From: an uncultured Pseudomonadota bacterium
GTDB taxonomy: Bacteria > Myxococcota_A > UBA796 > GCA-2862545
Assembly: GCA_913061235.1 (NCBI GenBank)
Contig: CAJXTB010000010.1
Span: 213,646-277,645 of the forward strand
Length of the DNA: 64,000 nt
Reading direction: 5' to 3'
Positions within the stretch are counted from its first letter, which is position 1. The number at the start of each line of letters is the position of its first letter. Under the pieces are notes generated by a model, which was given only the letters and a program-made list of their open reading frames with translations, was not told the DNA's origin and searched no databases. Made by a program: the position numbers and the translations under genes. Positions 43,413 through 52,822 of this stretch are shown in pieces.

Positions 43413-43871
43413 CTAGCGTTCGGCGTTCAACTGGGACCACGGTGACCCGCCACAGCCGGTCGTCGCAGCGTCCGATGAGTCCGCGGCGGCTACGGCCAGT
43501 GCACTGTCTTCGCTGTCCTCGTCGAACGCGGTCTGGCAGTACCAGAGCTGACCATTCACGTCTTCAACCCAGTCAAACCGACTCCATTGATTGGGGAAAA
43601 AGTCGTCTGGGTGGTTTTGGCCGACGGTCCAACCTTGGGCGTTGTTGAACTGCGTCAACGCGACCGGAGCACCGCTATCGTACGACTCCCAAGAGGTATC
43701 GCTGATGACATGTGCGTAGCCGTAGTTGTCGACCCAGCTGCCAGCAATGTCGATGCTCGCCGAGTCAGGATCGGTCCCCGAGACATCTTCGGTGTCCACA
43801 CCGGAGTTCGAATCCGTGTCATTCGTCTCAGGTTCAACGGTACAAGCCATCATCATCAACACGAACCACAT
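43413..43871 (-). CDS. Small lipoprotein of unknown function
   Basis: The protein is 152 aa with AGGAG upstream. A very short signal (MWFVLMMMAC) has the lipobox Cys at residue 10. A Thr/Asp/Ser linker leads to a beta-like region containing IAGSWVDNYGYAHVISD, with Trp/Tyr-rich strands and three Cys. No family recognised; the GSWVDN-type start is common in lipocalin-like or META-like lipoproteins, but this is only a resemblance. Confidence 0.65.
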   Translation of the reverse strand: MWFVLMMMACTVEPETNDTDSNSGVDTEDVSGTDPDSASIDIAGSWVDNYGYAHVISDTSWESYDSGAPVALTQFNNAQGWTVGQNHPDDFFPNQWSRFDWVEDVNGQLWYCQTAFDEDSEDSALAVAAADSSDAATTGCGGSPWSQLNAER

Positions 43872-44076
43872 GGGAACTCCTAAGAGCCGCTCATGTAGCG
43901 CGTTTTGATAGGTACGCGACGCCTAGTGTGCACACCATTGGCGACCGAGGGGTTCGCTGCGGGAGGCGCGGCTGGCCAGATCAATGGCAACCGCGCCGGC
44001 ATGGATGTTGGTGCGCCCAAGCGTCGAGGCGGATGGGGCAGGGGGGACGTCGTTGCGGCGCGTGGCTTGGGTCAGC

Positions 44077-44799
44077 CTAGGGCTGGTACGTCGTGGCGTC
44101 GTCTTGGCGCCGGAGCACTCGGCCCACCGTCGAAGACTCTGCATTCCAGGCGGGGTCGGCGGCACCCTCTGTGGTGTTGTTCATCTGTGTCGAGAGCGCG
44201 CAACTTGTCGGAGCGGTCGCGTCGATGGGGATGAGGGACTCGAAGGGCAGGCTAATCGCGCCGTCTGCCATATCGACCGAGGCGTTGTACTGCGCGATGC
44301 AGGCCCCAGAGATGACCAGCTCCACCGTGCCGGACCCACCGGACCAGCTAATCTCAAGGCTACCCCCAGGCGCGACGGAGCTGGAGACGTCGGTGATCTC
44401 GAATGGAGCGGCAAGGAAGATGGTGTTGATCGGTGCATCTTCGCCATCTGGACGGGTGAACGCGATGTTGAACTCGGTCGACTCAGTGGTCGTGAACGTC
44501 CCGCCGTAGCTGATGGCCCCTTGTGTGACCTGCTCGAGCTGCAGGCTGTCGTCGCCCCATGTGGCGGTTAGCGCGGCCTGCTCGGATAGCTTGATGTAGT
44601 TCGGCGACAGGCCCGATGAAGGCCCCAGAAGGATGACCTCGAACGCTCCTTCATTGCCGGACTCGGTGTTCTGCACCTTCAGCACGGCTTCGATCTCGTT
44701 GGTGGCGTAGTCCGCCAGGTTGGGCTCTGCGTCGCACCCGCTTAGACTCACGGCTGCGAAGGTGAGAGCGAGCGTACAAAGTGGCGTTGTGTTGGACAT
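44077..44799 (-). CDS. Lipoprotein of unknown function
   Basis: The protein is 240 aa from an ATG at 44799 with AAGGAA upstream. The signal ends SLSGC. The mature part reads as two beta domains; residues 150-215 (APGGSLEISWSGGSGTVELV) look Ig-like. No catalytic motif. It lies 40 bp downstream of another lipoprotein gene on the same strand, so the two probably form an operon. Confidence 0.7.
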   Translation of the reverse strand: MSNTTPLCTLALTFAAVSLSGCDAEPNLADYATNEIEAVLKVQNTESGNEGAFEVILLGPSSGLSPNYIKLSEQAALTATWGDDSLQLEQVTQGAISYGGTFTTTESTEFNIAFTRPDGEDAPINTIFLAAPFEITDVSSSVAPGGSLEISWSGGSGTVELVISGACIAQYNASVDMADGAISLPFESLIPIDATAPTSCALSTQMNNTTEGAADPAWNAESSTVGRVLRRQDDATTYQP

Positions 44800-44839
44800 T
44801 AGAGTTCCTTGAATGAGTGAAGCAGGTAGCGGCTCGGGC

Positions 44840-45322
44840 CTAGATTCGGCAGGCCAGGACCGCGTCGATGAATCCACCTTCTGAGCCGTTGGTGACGTCG
44901 GCCGAGACGGTGACCTTGCGCCAGCCGTTCTCTTCTTCGACCAGCACACCGCCCGCGACGCCGTCCATGACACCGAATGGACTGGGCAGGGTGAAGTCCA
45001 CAGTGACGTCTACGCTCACAACGTAGGTGCCAGCGACGGGCGGGGCGTCGACGGTGTCGGGAAAGCGGAGCCGGATCATGGCTTCGTCTTCGAAGTTCCG
45101 AAAGTCCAAGAAGTACTGGCCCTCGTTGGGCGACTGGACGGAGATGCCGCAGCTCTGGGAGTCGGGGAAGGTGCCTTCGAGTGCCACGGTCTCTGGGTCG
45201 GATTCGGTGGACCACTCAAACGTCACATCAGGCATGGGGCCGGTGGGGTCATCAGGGTCGGTCTCGTCGCAAGCGCTCATGGTGAGCAAGGCGGTGGCGG
45301 CGAAGAGGAGGGTGCGGTTCAT
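44840..45322 (-). CDS. Lipoprotein of unknown function
   Basis: The protein is 160 aa from an ATG at 45322 with GGAG eight bases upstream. The signal ends LTMSAC then DETDPDDP. The mature region is beta-rich (PVAGTYVVSVDVTVDFTLP) with two Cys. Upstream gene of a probable pair with the lipoprotein at 44077. Longer in-frame starts are rejected because the signal peptide begins here. Confidence 0.7.
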   Translation of the reverse strand: MNRTLLFAATALLTMSACDETDPDDPTGPMPDVTFEWSTESDPETVALEGTFPDSQSCGISVQSPNEGQYFLDFRNFEDEAMIRLRFPDTVDAPPVAGTYVVSVDVTVDFTLPSPFGVMDGVAGGVLVEEENGWRKVTVSADVTNGSEGGFIDAVLACRI

Positions 45323-45454
45323 GGATGGCTCCAGTGGGTGTCGTCGCGGGCAGAGAGGCCCGGGTTGTCGATGACAAGAAGAGTAGGACGAACGTCGACC
45401 CTTACGGCCCGGGTTGTGAAGACAGTATGCCAAGGTCGTTGCGCCGAAGCCATT

Positions 45455-45489
45455 TCACGCTGTTTCATACAGTGAGAAATGCAGCGTGA
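45455..45489. promoter_or_regulatory. Inverted repeat upstream of the acyl-CoA dehydrogenase
   Basis: TCACGCTG-N19-CAGCGTGA is a perfect 8-bp dyad, with a second nested dyad (CTGT-N5-ACAG) between the arms. It lies about 235 bp before the ATG. It could be a repressor site for fatty-acid genes, but no bound protein is known. The remaining leader (45490-45723) has a CTGCCAC/GTGGCAG stem near 45633 and no recognised riboswitch. Confidence 0.35.
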
Positions 45490-45723
45490 CTCGGCGCGCC
45501 GCCACTGCACTCCCGCAAGGGCCGACTTCTTGGATTCTCCGGTCACATTTCGGATGAGATGTCCGATGAAGGACCGGGCAATGGGACGGCTCGATTGTCT
45601 GTGCCGGGCCTTGCTCCGACACCTTGTGTCACTGCCACAACAGGTGGCAGGGTATCGGGCTGTCCCGTGGCTACGTCACCACACTGGCCGCACATCTTCG
45701 AAATTTTTATCGCTGGAAGCCTC

Positions 45724-47502
45724 ATGCAAATCTACACCGCCCCTCTCGATGACATCCGCTTCCTTCTCGAAGCATTCGACTACACCGGAAAAATCCACGG
45801 CATCCCCGCCTTTGCCGAGTTCGACATCGACATGGCGATGGATTTGCTCGGCGGCATGGCCACGTTCTGTACCGAGGTCCTTCAGCCTCTCAACAAGTCG
45901 GCAGACGCTGAGGGTGTCACCTACAACCCGGAGGACCACTCGGTCACAACTCCCAAGGGGTTCAAGGAGGCCTACGCAGAGTACGTTGAGAACGGCTTCA
46001 CCACGTTGCCCTACCCACCCGAACACGGCGGCTTGGGCGCTCCTGTGGTGCTCAATACGCTTGGGTCCGAGGTTCTCATTGCGGCGAACAAGTCCTTCTC
46101 CATGTTGCCGGGACTCAGCGCGGGTCTGATCGATGCCCTCGAAGGCTACACCGTTCACTCGGAAGAGTTCGGCAATGACAACCTACTTCCCAAGCTTATC
46201 TCCGGTGAGTGGGCAGGAACGATGGCCCTCACCGAGCCCCAGTGCGGTACCGACCTGGGTCTGCTGACCACGAAGGCCGAGCCCTTTGGAGACCACTTCA
46301 AGCTGAGTGGTACCAAGGTGTGGATTACGTTTGGCGAGCAGGACATGACGGAAAACATTGTGCACTTGGTGCTCGCCCGTCTGCCAGATGCTCCCGAAGG
46401 CATCAAGGGTATCTCGACCTTCATCGTTCCCAAGTTCTTGGCGGACGGAACCCGCAACCCCGTGTTCTGCGGTGGTGTGGACCACAAGATGGGCATCCAT
46501 GCATCGCCCACGTGCGTGCTCAACTTCGAAGAAGCCGAAGGCTGGCTCGTTGGCAAGCCGAACCAGGGCATGCGTCCCATGTTCACCATGATGAATGTGG
46601 CACGATTGAACGTGGGTATCGAAGGTGTTGCACTCGGAGAAGCCGCCTACCAAGCCGCTCTTACCTTCGCCAAGGACCGTCGTCAGTCGCGCTCGCTGAA
46701 CCCCGCGAAGCGAGATGCGAACGCCGCAGCAGACAACATCCTTGTGCACCCAGACGTGCGCCGGATGTTGCTCGAAGCCAAGTCCACCAACGAAGGCCTG
46801 CGCGGTCTCGTGGCGTGGATTGCCATGTGCTACGACCTGTCGCATCACGCGCTGGACGAAGACGAGAAGCAAAAGGCCAGCGACCTTGTGGCGCTGCTCA
46901 CGCCCATCATCAAGAGCTTCGGCTCTGAACGGGGCTTCCTGAACATCTCGACCGCCATGCAGGTCATGGGTGGCGCTGGCTTCACCACTGACTGGCCTGT
47001 TGAGCAGTACCTGCGCGACGAGCGCATTGCGATGATCTACGAGGGAACCAACCACATCCAGGCCCTCGACCTTGTGGGACGCAAGCTGCCGATGCACGGC
47101 GGACGCCTGATGCGCGTCTTCGCGGGCGAGATCACGGCACTGCTGCGTGAGGCCTCCGCTCATGAGGCCCTGGCTCCGTACGTCGCTGCCTTGAAGGTGG
47201 AGTCCAAGCGTCTGAACGACACCACGATGACCATGGGCGGAGCCGCCATGCAGGACAACGAGGTGATTGGTGCTGTCTCCAGCAACTACCTCAACCAGTT
47301 CGCGCTCGTCACACTGGCCTACGTGTGGCTCAAGCAACTGACCCACGTGATGGCTCTGGACGAAGACGATGCCATGCGTCGCAACAAGATTCAGACCGCC
47401 CGCTACTTCTTCGAGCTCATCCTGCCCGAAGCAGAGATGTACGCGAACAAGGTCGCTGTCGGCAAGACTCCAATGACCGACATCGACGTCGACCTGCTGT
47501 AA
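45724..47502 (+). CDS. Acyl-CoA dehydrogenase (long DmdC/FadE-type)
   Basis: The protein is 592 aa. It has the N-terminal, middle and C-terminal domains of the ~600-aa class: ALTEPQCGTDLGLL and GTKVWITFGEQD are FAD/substrate segments, and the catalytic base is Glu440 in YEGTNHIQALDLVGRK. The extra C-terminal domain of about 120 residues is that of the group including methylmercaptopropionyl-CoA dehydrogenase DmdC. It oxidises an acyl-CoA to the enoyl-CoA with electron transfer flavoprotein. The exact substrate is open. The ATG at 45724 is preferred over upstream frames because GGAAG precedes it and the family starts MxxYxAPLxD. Confidence 0.93.
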   Translation: MQIYTAPLDDIRFLLEAFDYTGKIHGIPAFAEFDIDMAMDLLGGMATFCTEVLQPLNKSADAEGVTYNPEDHSVTTPKGFKEAYAEYVENGFTTLPYPPEHGGLGAPVVLNTLGSEVLIAANKSFSMLPGLSAGLIDALEGYTVHSEEFGNDNLLPKLISGEWAGTMALTEPQCGTDLGLLTTKAEPFGDHFKLSGTKVWITFGEQDMTENIVHLVLARLPDAPEGIKGISTFIVPKFLADGTRNPVFCGGVDHKMGIHASPTCVLNFEEAEGWLVGKPNQGMRPMFTMMNVARLNVGIEGVALGEAAYQAALTFAKDRRQSRSLNPAKRDANAAADNILVHPDVRRMLLEAKSTNEGLRGLVAWIAMCYDLSHHALDEDEKQKASDLVALLTPIIKSFGSERGFLNISTAMQVMGGAGFTTDWPVEQYLRDERIAMIYEGTNHIQALDLVGRKLPMHGGRLMRVFAGEITALLREASAHEALAPYVAALKVESKRLNDTTMTMGGAAMQDNEVIGAVSSNYLNQFALVTLAYVWLKQLTHVMALDEDDAMRRNKIQTARYFFELILPEAEMYANKVAVGKTPMTDIDVDLL

Positions 47503-47532
47503 GAGGCTGGCCTTCATGCGGGTTCGATAGGC

Positions 47533-47557
47533 GAGGGCGTCGGGAAGCGGCGCCCTC
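47533..47557 (+). terminator. Terminator-like hairpin after the acyl-CoA dehydrogenase
   Basis: GAGGGCG and CGCCCTC form a 7-bp stem over an 11-base loop, starting 30 bp after the stop and followed by CTT. Modest support only. Confidence 0.4.
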
Positions 47558-47636
47558 CTTCGGACCCTGCCGTCTGTTCCGTTCCGGCGAGTCGTGTGCG
47601 GCGGACAAGCATCGGCTTCAGGGATAGGCTTTGTTC

Positions 47637-47861
47637 ATGGTTGACTTCATTCATCAGCTGCCGTGGGTCCTGGTCATCGTGGCGTGCCTCACGCTAGGTC
47701 TGGCGCCGTTCCAACCCCCGCACATTGTGGAGAAGCTCAAGATGCTCCGCAAAGGGACGTTGAAGAAGCCACTTGATTGGTTCGACCTGTTCTTCCACGC
47801 GACCCCGTTCTTCGTGCTGTTCGTGAAAGTAGCCGTCGAATCCTGGCTGCTGTTTCAGTAG
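47637..47861 (+). CDS. Small conserved membrane protein
   Basis: The protein is 74 aa. Two hydrophobic segments (residues 8-23 and 52-72) flank a Lys-rich loop with PHIVEKLKMLRKGTLKKPLD. I recall similar proteins of this size (LPW...LTLGLAPFxPPHLxEKLxML...DxFDLxxHxTPW) from many proteobacteria, usually unannotated. Function unknown. It follows the dehydrogenase after 135 bp. Confidence 0.7.
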   Translation: MVDFIHQLPWVLVIVACLTLGLAPFQPPHIVEKLKMLRKGTLKKPLDWFDLFFHATPFFVLFVKVAVESWLLFQ

Positions 47862-47879
47862 CGGCAGAGTGTGCGGCGT

Positions 47880-49532
47880 TCAGCCGTCAGCACTGGGTGC
47901 GAATAGCTCTGGCCACACCTGGAGCAGTCGTCCGAACCGCCTCAGTCGGCTCTGTGCGGTCTTGCGGTCTGGCTCTGGCTCCGGCGGACTTGTCGCGGCG
48001 GACCGGGTGGCCTCAAGTGCCGAGCGCACGTCTTGTTGCCAACCACGGCAGGTTCCGGGCTGCTCAAGCTGACGCTCTAGGTCACCGATGACGCGCCCGC
48101 AGCGTCGCCACCACAGGTGGGCAATGGCGTCCTTGAGCGCACCTTCGGAGTGCCGTCCTATGGCTTCGATGTCTTGGCCCAAGCGTCGCATGCGGTCGGC
48201 GGGCAGGACGGAGGGTGGGAAGCGGCGGTTGTGCAGCGCCAGGCCGAGTAGGTCAATCGCTGGAAGTCGGCTTGGCACGGCAATAGCATCCGCAGGGTCT
48301 GCTCTTCGCGCGGGTACGGGGGCGTGAAGCAGCGCCCATGGCAGGTGCGCAATGACGGCGTCATCGGACAGGCTCAGCAGGCGTCCGAACACGCCGTCCT
48401 CACCGCGACCGACGGGTGGGAAGGGGGGAAGTGTGCGTCTCAGATCGAGGCCCATCGCACCGCCCATGAGATGCGGACCGGGGGTCAAGACAACACGGTC
48501 GGCACTGCGCTGGAGCTGCCGACTGGTTCGCAGGCGCTCCCAGGTTGCTGGCTCGCTTGCGGCGCGCTGGAGTGCGGCGCCAGACAAGTACAAGTACGCG
48601 TAGTTGGAGCCTAGGCCCGAGTCGCCCAGGGTTCCAAAGCTTGTGGCGGTAACGTCTGCGGTGGCGAGCTTTCGGTACAGCGCGGGGGTGACGTCGTCCC
48701 ACCATGACGCCTCGACATCTGTGACGAGACTGTGTGCGGACCGTCCGAGGTGCTGCGCCAAGGTCGCGAGAACACCGTGGCGCACAACCTCTACCTGTTC
48801 GCTTGGAAACCAGAACGTGCTGGGGTCAGGACGCGAGCTCACCCGCACGGCGTCGGTGCCCTGTGGTGACGGGGCCATGGCCAGGCGCATGTCGTCGTCG
48901 AACACCAACACGCGCTTGCCGCGAAGGGCGAGCATCATGGCGTTTCGGTTGGCGCCGCCAGAGAAGGCACCGGGCTCTGGCAGCACGGCGGACAGGGCGA
49001 TGTCTTCGTCTATGCCGAGGTCTCGGGCTCGGGCTCGGGTGTGCTCACGCGTGCGGTGTAGGTCGTGTAGGTTCGCTTGCGGCGAGCATTCAAGGACGGC
49101 TTCGCGGACGCGGCGCTGCAGGTCCGGGTCTGTGGACTGGTCGAAGACATGCACCGATGCGGGGCCTTCGCGCGCAACATCACCGAGCATACGGGCGATG
49201 AGCTCGGGGCGGTCGCGGGTGATGATGGCCACCGCGTCGTAGCCGCCGGTGTCGCTATTCGACAGGTGAAGGGCACTGTCGAGGCGGTCGAGCAGTCCCG
49301 CGTCCGTCCAGCGTGCAATGGTGAGTGCCCATGCGTCTGGGGTGCCGCCGTGCTGTGCTGCGAGTCGGGCGGCGTGCTCAGCGGCGGGGAGCCAGCGATT
49401 GCAGGAGCGCAGGGAGTCGACCTCGCTGCGTGCGAGCGGTGTTGGGCAGTCATCGCCAATGGGGACAGCAAGGACTTCTTCGTTGCCGAACCGGTGTATG
49501 GCCAGCTCAGCGCAGCGAAGCCGTGCGGTCAA
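47880..49532 (-). CDS. Glycosyltransferase-like protein (GT-A fold)
   Basis: The protein is about 550 aa from a TTG at 49532 that overlaps the TGA of the MopE-repeat gene (TTGA). A nucleotide-sugar-type fold starts near residue 95 (YDAVAIITRDRPELIARML) and contains a GANRNAMMLALRGKRVLVFD segment followed by DDD, which fits the metal-binding DxD of GT-A enzymes. The remaining C-terminal half is Arg-rich and unrecognised. An in-frame 95-codon extension upstream lies within the MopE gene and is low-complexity Arg, so it is rejected. The GT assignment is inferred. Confidence 0.6.
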   Translation of the reverse strand: MTARLRCAELAIHRFGNEEVLAVPIGDDCPTPLARSEVDSLRSCNRWLPAAEHAARLAAQHGGTPDAWALTIARWTDAGLLDRLDSALHLSNSDTGGYDAVAIITRDRPELIARMLGDVAREGPASVHVFDQSTDPDLQRRVREAVLECSPQANLHDLHRTREHTRARARDLGIDEDIALSAVLPEPGAFSGGANRNAMMLALRGKRVLVFDDDMRLAMAPSPQGTDAVRVSSRPDPSTFWFPSEQVEVVRHGVLATLAQHLGRSAHSLVTDVEASWWDDVTPALYRKLATADVTATSFGTLGDSGLGSNYAYLYLSGAALQRAASEPATWERLRTSRQLQRSADRVVLTPGPHLMGGAMGLDLRRTLPPFPPVGRGEDGVFGRLLSLSDDAVIAHLPWALLHAPVPARRADPADAIAVPSRLPAIDLLGLALHNRRFPPSVLPADRMRRLGQDIEAIGRHSEGALKDAIAHLWWRRCGRVIGDLERQLEQPGTCRGWQQDVRSALEATRSAATSPPEPEPDRKTAQSRLRRFGRLLQVWPELFAPSADG

Positions 49533-51499
49533 ACCGAGCCGGAGCCGACTGCGCAGGTACCGCCGTTGAGGCTCTGGCACTCGGGATTCTCTTCTCCAGG
49601 AGTGCCGTATGCCCTCCAGTTCGGCAGGCCGTACACCTGCTCCCAGTCGCCGTCGCACCAGTAGTCCATGCAGTCGTTGTCGTCGGCGTTCTGGTAGTCC
49701 GGGTCGAGCTGCATGGAGATGCCGGAGCCGAAGAAGTACACCGAACCGCCGGTCGCAAACGGCACGGTGTCGATGACGACGCTGTCGATGGACAGGGTGA
49801 TGGTCTGTGGATTCCATGCACCAAACTCAAAGCTGGTGCCGTACGCGTAGTCCACAGATGCCCCGGCGTTGGCAGTGGGGTCGGTGGATGGTCCGGGGTT
49901 GGCGATGGTCTGGCCGAGCACGAACAACCCACCTGCCGGAATGGTGAGGTCGGCACTCGGGAGAATGGTCACGGACCCGCCGTCGTTCGTCAGTTCCCAT
50001 GGCTCACAGATGGCGAGCGGGCGGTTGGTGACATTGCGGACCTCGACCCACTCGAAGCCGGGTCTGTCGATGGTGTCATAGGGTTCGGAGTCGGGGCGGC
50101 CCTGGGAGACTTCGTTGATGATGATGTCGCCTTCATTGATCACAACGCCATCGCAGATATTGCAGTCGCCGATCTCACCGTCTGGCGTGATGGGGGCACC
50201 CGGGTAGCGGTCTGCGTCGTCGTCGTCGCAGTCGTCTTCTTCCGTGGCGTACCAGTCCGCGTCATCGCAGAACAGGCCTATTGAGCGGGTTCCGAAGCCG
50301 TCATTGTCTAGGTCGAGGAAGCGCTCGATACCGCCGTCTACGTCGTCGTCGGAGTCGTCGACTAGACCGTTGCAGTTCTCGTCCACGTTGGCGTCGTCGC
50401 ACACTTCGGTGGCGCTTGGGTTGATGGTCGGTGCCGTGTCGTCGCAGTCGTTCGCATTGTCTGCGAAGCCGTTGCCGGGGTCGTCGCAGTACAGAGTTGG
50501 GGCGCCTGCACCAAAGCCGTCGTCGTCTCCGTCTACCCAGTATTGAGTGCCGGGCTGGGTGTTCTCGGAGGTGCTGGGTGTGCAGTCGAGCGCGTTGTCG
50601 ACGTAGTTGTCGGGCTGCTCGCAGGCCTGCACGGTGTCCGTTGGGTCGCCGTACGAGTCGCCCTCGGCGTCGGCGTACCAGGTCGGGATGTCGATAGCAT
50701 CGGTGTCAATCACGGTGTCGCAGTTGTCGTCAATGCCGTTGCACACCTCTGGAGCATCAGGGAAGACCGCGCTGTTGACGTCGTCACAGTCGTCTGCCGC
50801 TTCAAAAGCACCGCTTGGGACTGAGCAGGCGACGACCGTCTGGAGTTCGCCTGCGAATCCGTCGCTGTCGAGGTCCAAGAAGTAGGTACTGCCGTCTACG
50901 GGGTCGTTGTTGGCGATGCCGTCACAGTTGTCGTCTGCGGGGGATGCGCAGGTCTCGTTGGCGCCGGGATGGATGTTCGGTGTGTTGTCGTTGCAGTCGC
51001 CGGCCAGGCTGATGTAGTCCTCGGGGGCAGCGCAGGCGGTGACCGTGACTTCGTCGTTGCCGAAGCCGTCGCCGTCTTGGTCGAAGTACCAGGTGATGTC
51101 CTCGCCGTCTTCGTCAATGTCGCCGTCACAGTCGTTGTCGATGCCGTCGCACACTTCTTCACCGTCTGGTGCGGCGCTGGCGTCGAGGTCGTCGCAGTCG
51201 GTGGCTTCAGCTGCAAAGCCCGCGGGTGCTTCACACGCGTCTACGGTGATGATGTCTCCGGCAGCACCGTCGTCATCGAGGTCGGCGTAGAAGGTTGTGA
51301 GTCCTTGGGTCGCTCCCGCATCAATACGGCCGTCGCAGTTGTTGTCTACGCCGTCGCAGGCCTCGTCCGCACCCGGGAAAATCTCGGCGGTTGTGTCGTC
51401 ACAGTCAACGCTTGTGGGAAAGCCGTCGCCGTCTTCGTCTACACCAAAGTCGGTGCCACAAGCAGCAAGGAGAACGAGGGGGGCTGGGAGCAGGCGCAT
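49529..51499 (-). CDS. MopE-repeat lipoprotein with lamin-tail-like domain
   Basis: The protein is 656 aa. The signal ends LLAAC, a lipobox, then GTDFGVDEDGD. About nine MopE-type repeats (DCDD...PGA/E...CDGxDNNCDG) run to residue 440, with the usual Tyr/Asp linkers. Residues about 450-570 form a lamin-tail-like (LTD) domain (DIIINEVSQG, FEWVEVRN, PAGGLFVLG). A last domain contains the phrase YQNADDNDCMDYWCDGDWEQ. Probably a surface protein that binds metals or other polymers. The next gene starts on its stop codon, and the pyruvyl transferase-like gene diverges from it. Confidence 0.87.
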   Translation of the reverse strand: MRLLPAPLVLLAACGTDFGVDEDGDGFPTSVDCDDTTAEIFPGADEACDGVDNNCDGRIDAGATQGLTTFYADLDDDGAAGDIITVDACEAPAGFAAEATDCDDLDASAAPDGEEVCDGIDNDCDGDIDEDGEDITWYFDQDGDGFGNDEVTVTACAAPEDYISLAGDCNDNTPNIHPGANETCASPADDNCDGIANNDPVDGSTYFLDLDSDGFAGELQTVVACSVPSGAFEAADDCDDVNSAVFPDAPEVCNGIDDNCDTVIDTDAIDIPTWYADAEGDSYGDPTDTVQACEQPDNYVDNALDCTPSTSENTQPGTQYWVDGDDDGFGAGAPTLYCDDPGNGFADNANDCDDTAPTINPSATEVCDDANVDENCNGLVDDSDDDVDGGIERFLDLDNDGFGTRSIGLFCDDADWYATEEDDCDDDDADRYPGAPITPDGEIGDCNICDGVVINEGDIIINEVSQGRPDSEPYDTIDRPGFEWVEVRNVTNRPLAICEPWELTNDGGSVTILPSADLTIPAGGLFVLGQTIANPGPSTDPTANAGASVDYAYGTSFEFGAWNPQTITLSIDSVVIDTVPFATGGSVYFFGSGISMQLDPDYQNADDNDCMDYWCDGDWEQVYGLPNWRAYGTPGEENPECQSLNGGTCAVGSGSV

Positions 51500-51551
51500 G
51501 TCAGATCCGACGATAGAGAGGCAGCGCAGTTGTCGCGCAAGGAGTGAGTGT

Positions 51552-52625
51552 ATGCAACTCCAATCGGGAAAGCGAGTGGTTTACTTGGGGTGGCTTGGCC
51601 ACTCGAACGTGGGCGATGAGCTACTGTTCGACGTGTTCAACGAGCGCGCCGCAGATGCTTTTGGCCCGAATGTTCGTGTGCAAGCGCACGTTCCAGACCC
51701 GGCTTACCGGCGTTCGCTCGACGGGGTGGATGCGGTTGTACTGGGCGGTGGGTCGTTGCTCGGGGTTGGCTACTACGCGCCCATCGTGCTGGAAGCGAAG
51801 CGGCGAGGACTGCCGATTGTGTCTTGGGGAACAGGGCTTGATGGGCTGTCGCTGGCTGGCATTAAGGCGGTGCGCAGTGGCGGAGTTCCTGACTGGCACC
51901 GGCCCATTGATCCAGAAGCGCTTCGGTCGGTCGCACAGAGCGTGGACGTTCTTGGCGTGCGCGGTCCAGACACCGCTGCGGTGCTCAGGTCGGTGGGGGT
52001 TGAGCATGCACGCGTAGTGTCCGACCCGGGTCTGTTGGTCCGCGCTGGCACGCCGCCGGTACTGCCCGAGGGGCGTCCCATTGTGGCGATAAATGCGGGT
52101 ACTTCGCGCCCTGTCTTCGGAGGCGAGGGTGCACTGGACTCTGTGTCGAGTGCCCTTGCACAGGCAGCCGATGATGCCGTGGAGAAGGGACTTCGACCGG
52201 TTCTGTTTGCCATGTGGCCAGAGGACCTAGACGCCTGCCGGGAAGTCCGACGTCGCATGCGTCACTGGGGCCAGGCAACGGTCCTTGAGCATGTCTACGA
52301 CGCGCCTGCCATCGCGGGTCTACTAGCGGCATCTCGCTGGGCTATCGTCGTCAAGCTGCACGCCGCCGTGCTCTGTGCTGCTGCGGGTACCCCGTTCATC
52401 CAGCTTGCCTACAGGTCCAAAGGACTCGAGCTGGCACAGCTGCTGGGATTGCGGGGATTGACCACCCCGACGTCGACGCCAGATCTGAACGGCTACATCA
52501 CAACGGCGCTGCAACATGTGGACGACGAGCGCGAGGTGATTGAGGCACGGCTGGCTGCGGCGGTATCGCGCGCGGAGACGTCGATTGAGGCGTGGTGTTC
52601 GGCGGTGCGTTCGCGTACGTCTTGA
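51552..52625 (+). CDS. Polysaccharide pyruvyl transferase-like protein (CsaB family)
   Basis: The protein is 357 aa with GGAG upstream. The N-terminus YLGWLGHSNVGDELLFDVFN is the hallmark of the CsaB/WcaK family, and VVLGGGSLLG, RGPDTAAVLRSVGV, SDPGLL and KLHAAVLCAAAGTPFI are the other family blocks. These enzymes add pyruvyl groups to surface polysaccharides, for instance to anchor S-layer proteins. It is divergent from the MopE-repeat and glycosyltransferase-like pair, so a joint role in envelope glycans is plausible. Confidence 0.88.
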   Translation: MQLQSGKRVVYLGWLGHSNVGDELLFDVFNERAADAFGPNVRVQAHVPDPAYRRSLDGVDAVVLGGGSLLGVGYYAPIVLEAKRRGLPIVSWGTGLDGLSLAGIKAVRSGGVPDWHRPIDPEALRSVAQSVDVLGVRGPDTAAVLRSVGVEHARVVSDPGLLVRAGTPPVLPEGRPIVAINAGTSRPVFGGEGALDSVSSALAQAADDAVEKGLRPVLFAMWPEDLDACREVRRRMRHWGQATVLEHVYDAPAIAGLLAASRWAIVVKLHAAVLCAAAGTPFIQLAYRSKGLELAQLLGLRGLTTPTSTPDLNGYITTALQHVDDEREVIEARLAAAVSRAETSIEAWCSAVRSRTS

Positions 52626-52822
52626 GCGGACGGTGGCCATGCTGCTCGTCATCCGCTCACATCTCGTGAGCTCAAACGGGTGCCGAACGCAGCCCTGCGC
52701 GGTGCCAAGTTGAGTGATCGTTCCTGTCGGCGGCTGTAGGGTGCCGTAGAGGCGGGAACCGTGGACATTCCTTGACAAGAGGGCGTCCGAATCCGTAGGT
52801 TTGAGGTTCCTCTGGAGTTCGT

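Noticed and set aside
45480..45720. Possible cobalamin riboswitch before the acyl-CoA dehydrogenase (GCCACTG, GGGCTGTCCC)
   Set aside because: The elements are in the wrong order, no B12 box is present, and the downstream gene is not a B12 gene.
46183..47517. 444-codon minus-strand open frame inside the acyl-CoA dehydrogenase gene
   Set aside because: It is a shadow of a clearly recognised plus-strand enzyme; its translation is His/Gln-rich with no domain.
49533..49817. N-terminal extension of the glycosyltransferase-like protein
   Set aside because: It lies entirely within the MopE-repeat gene, is low-complexity Arg-rich, and a TTG start overlaps the MopE stop.
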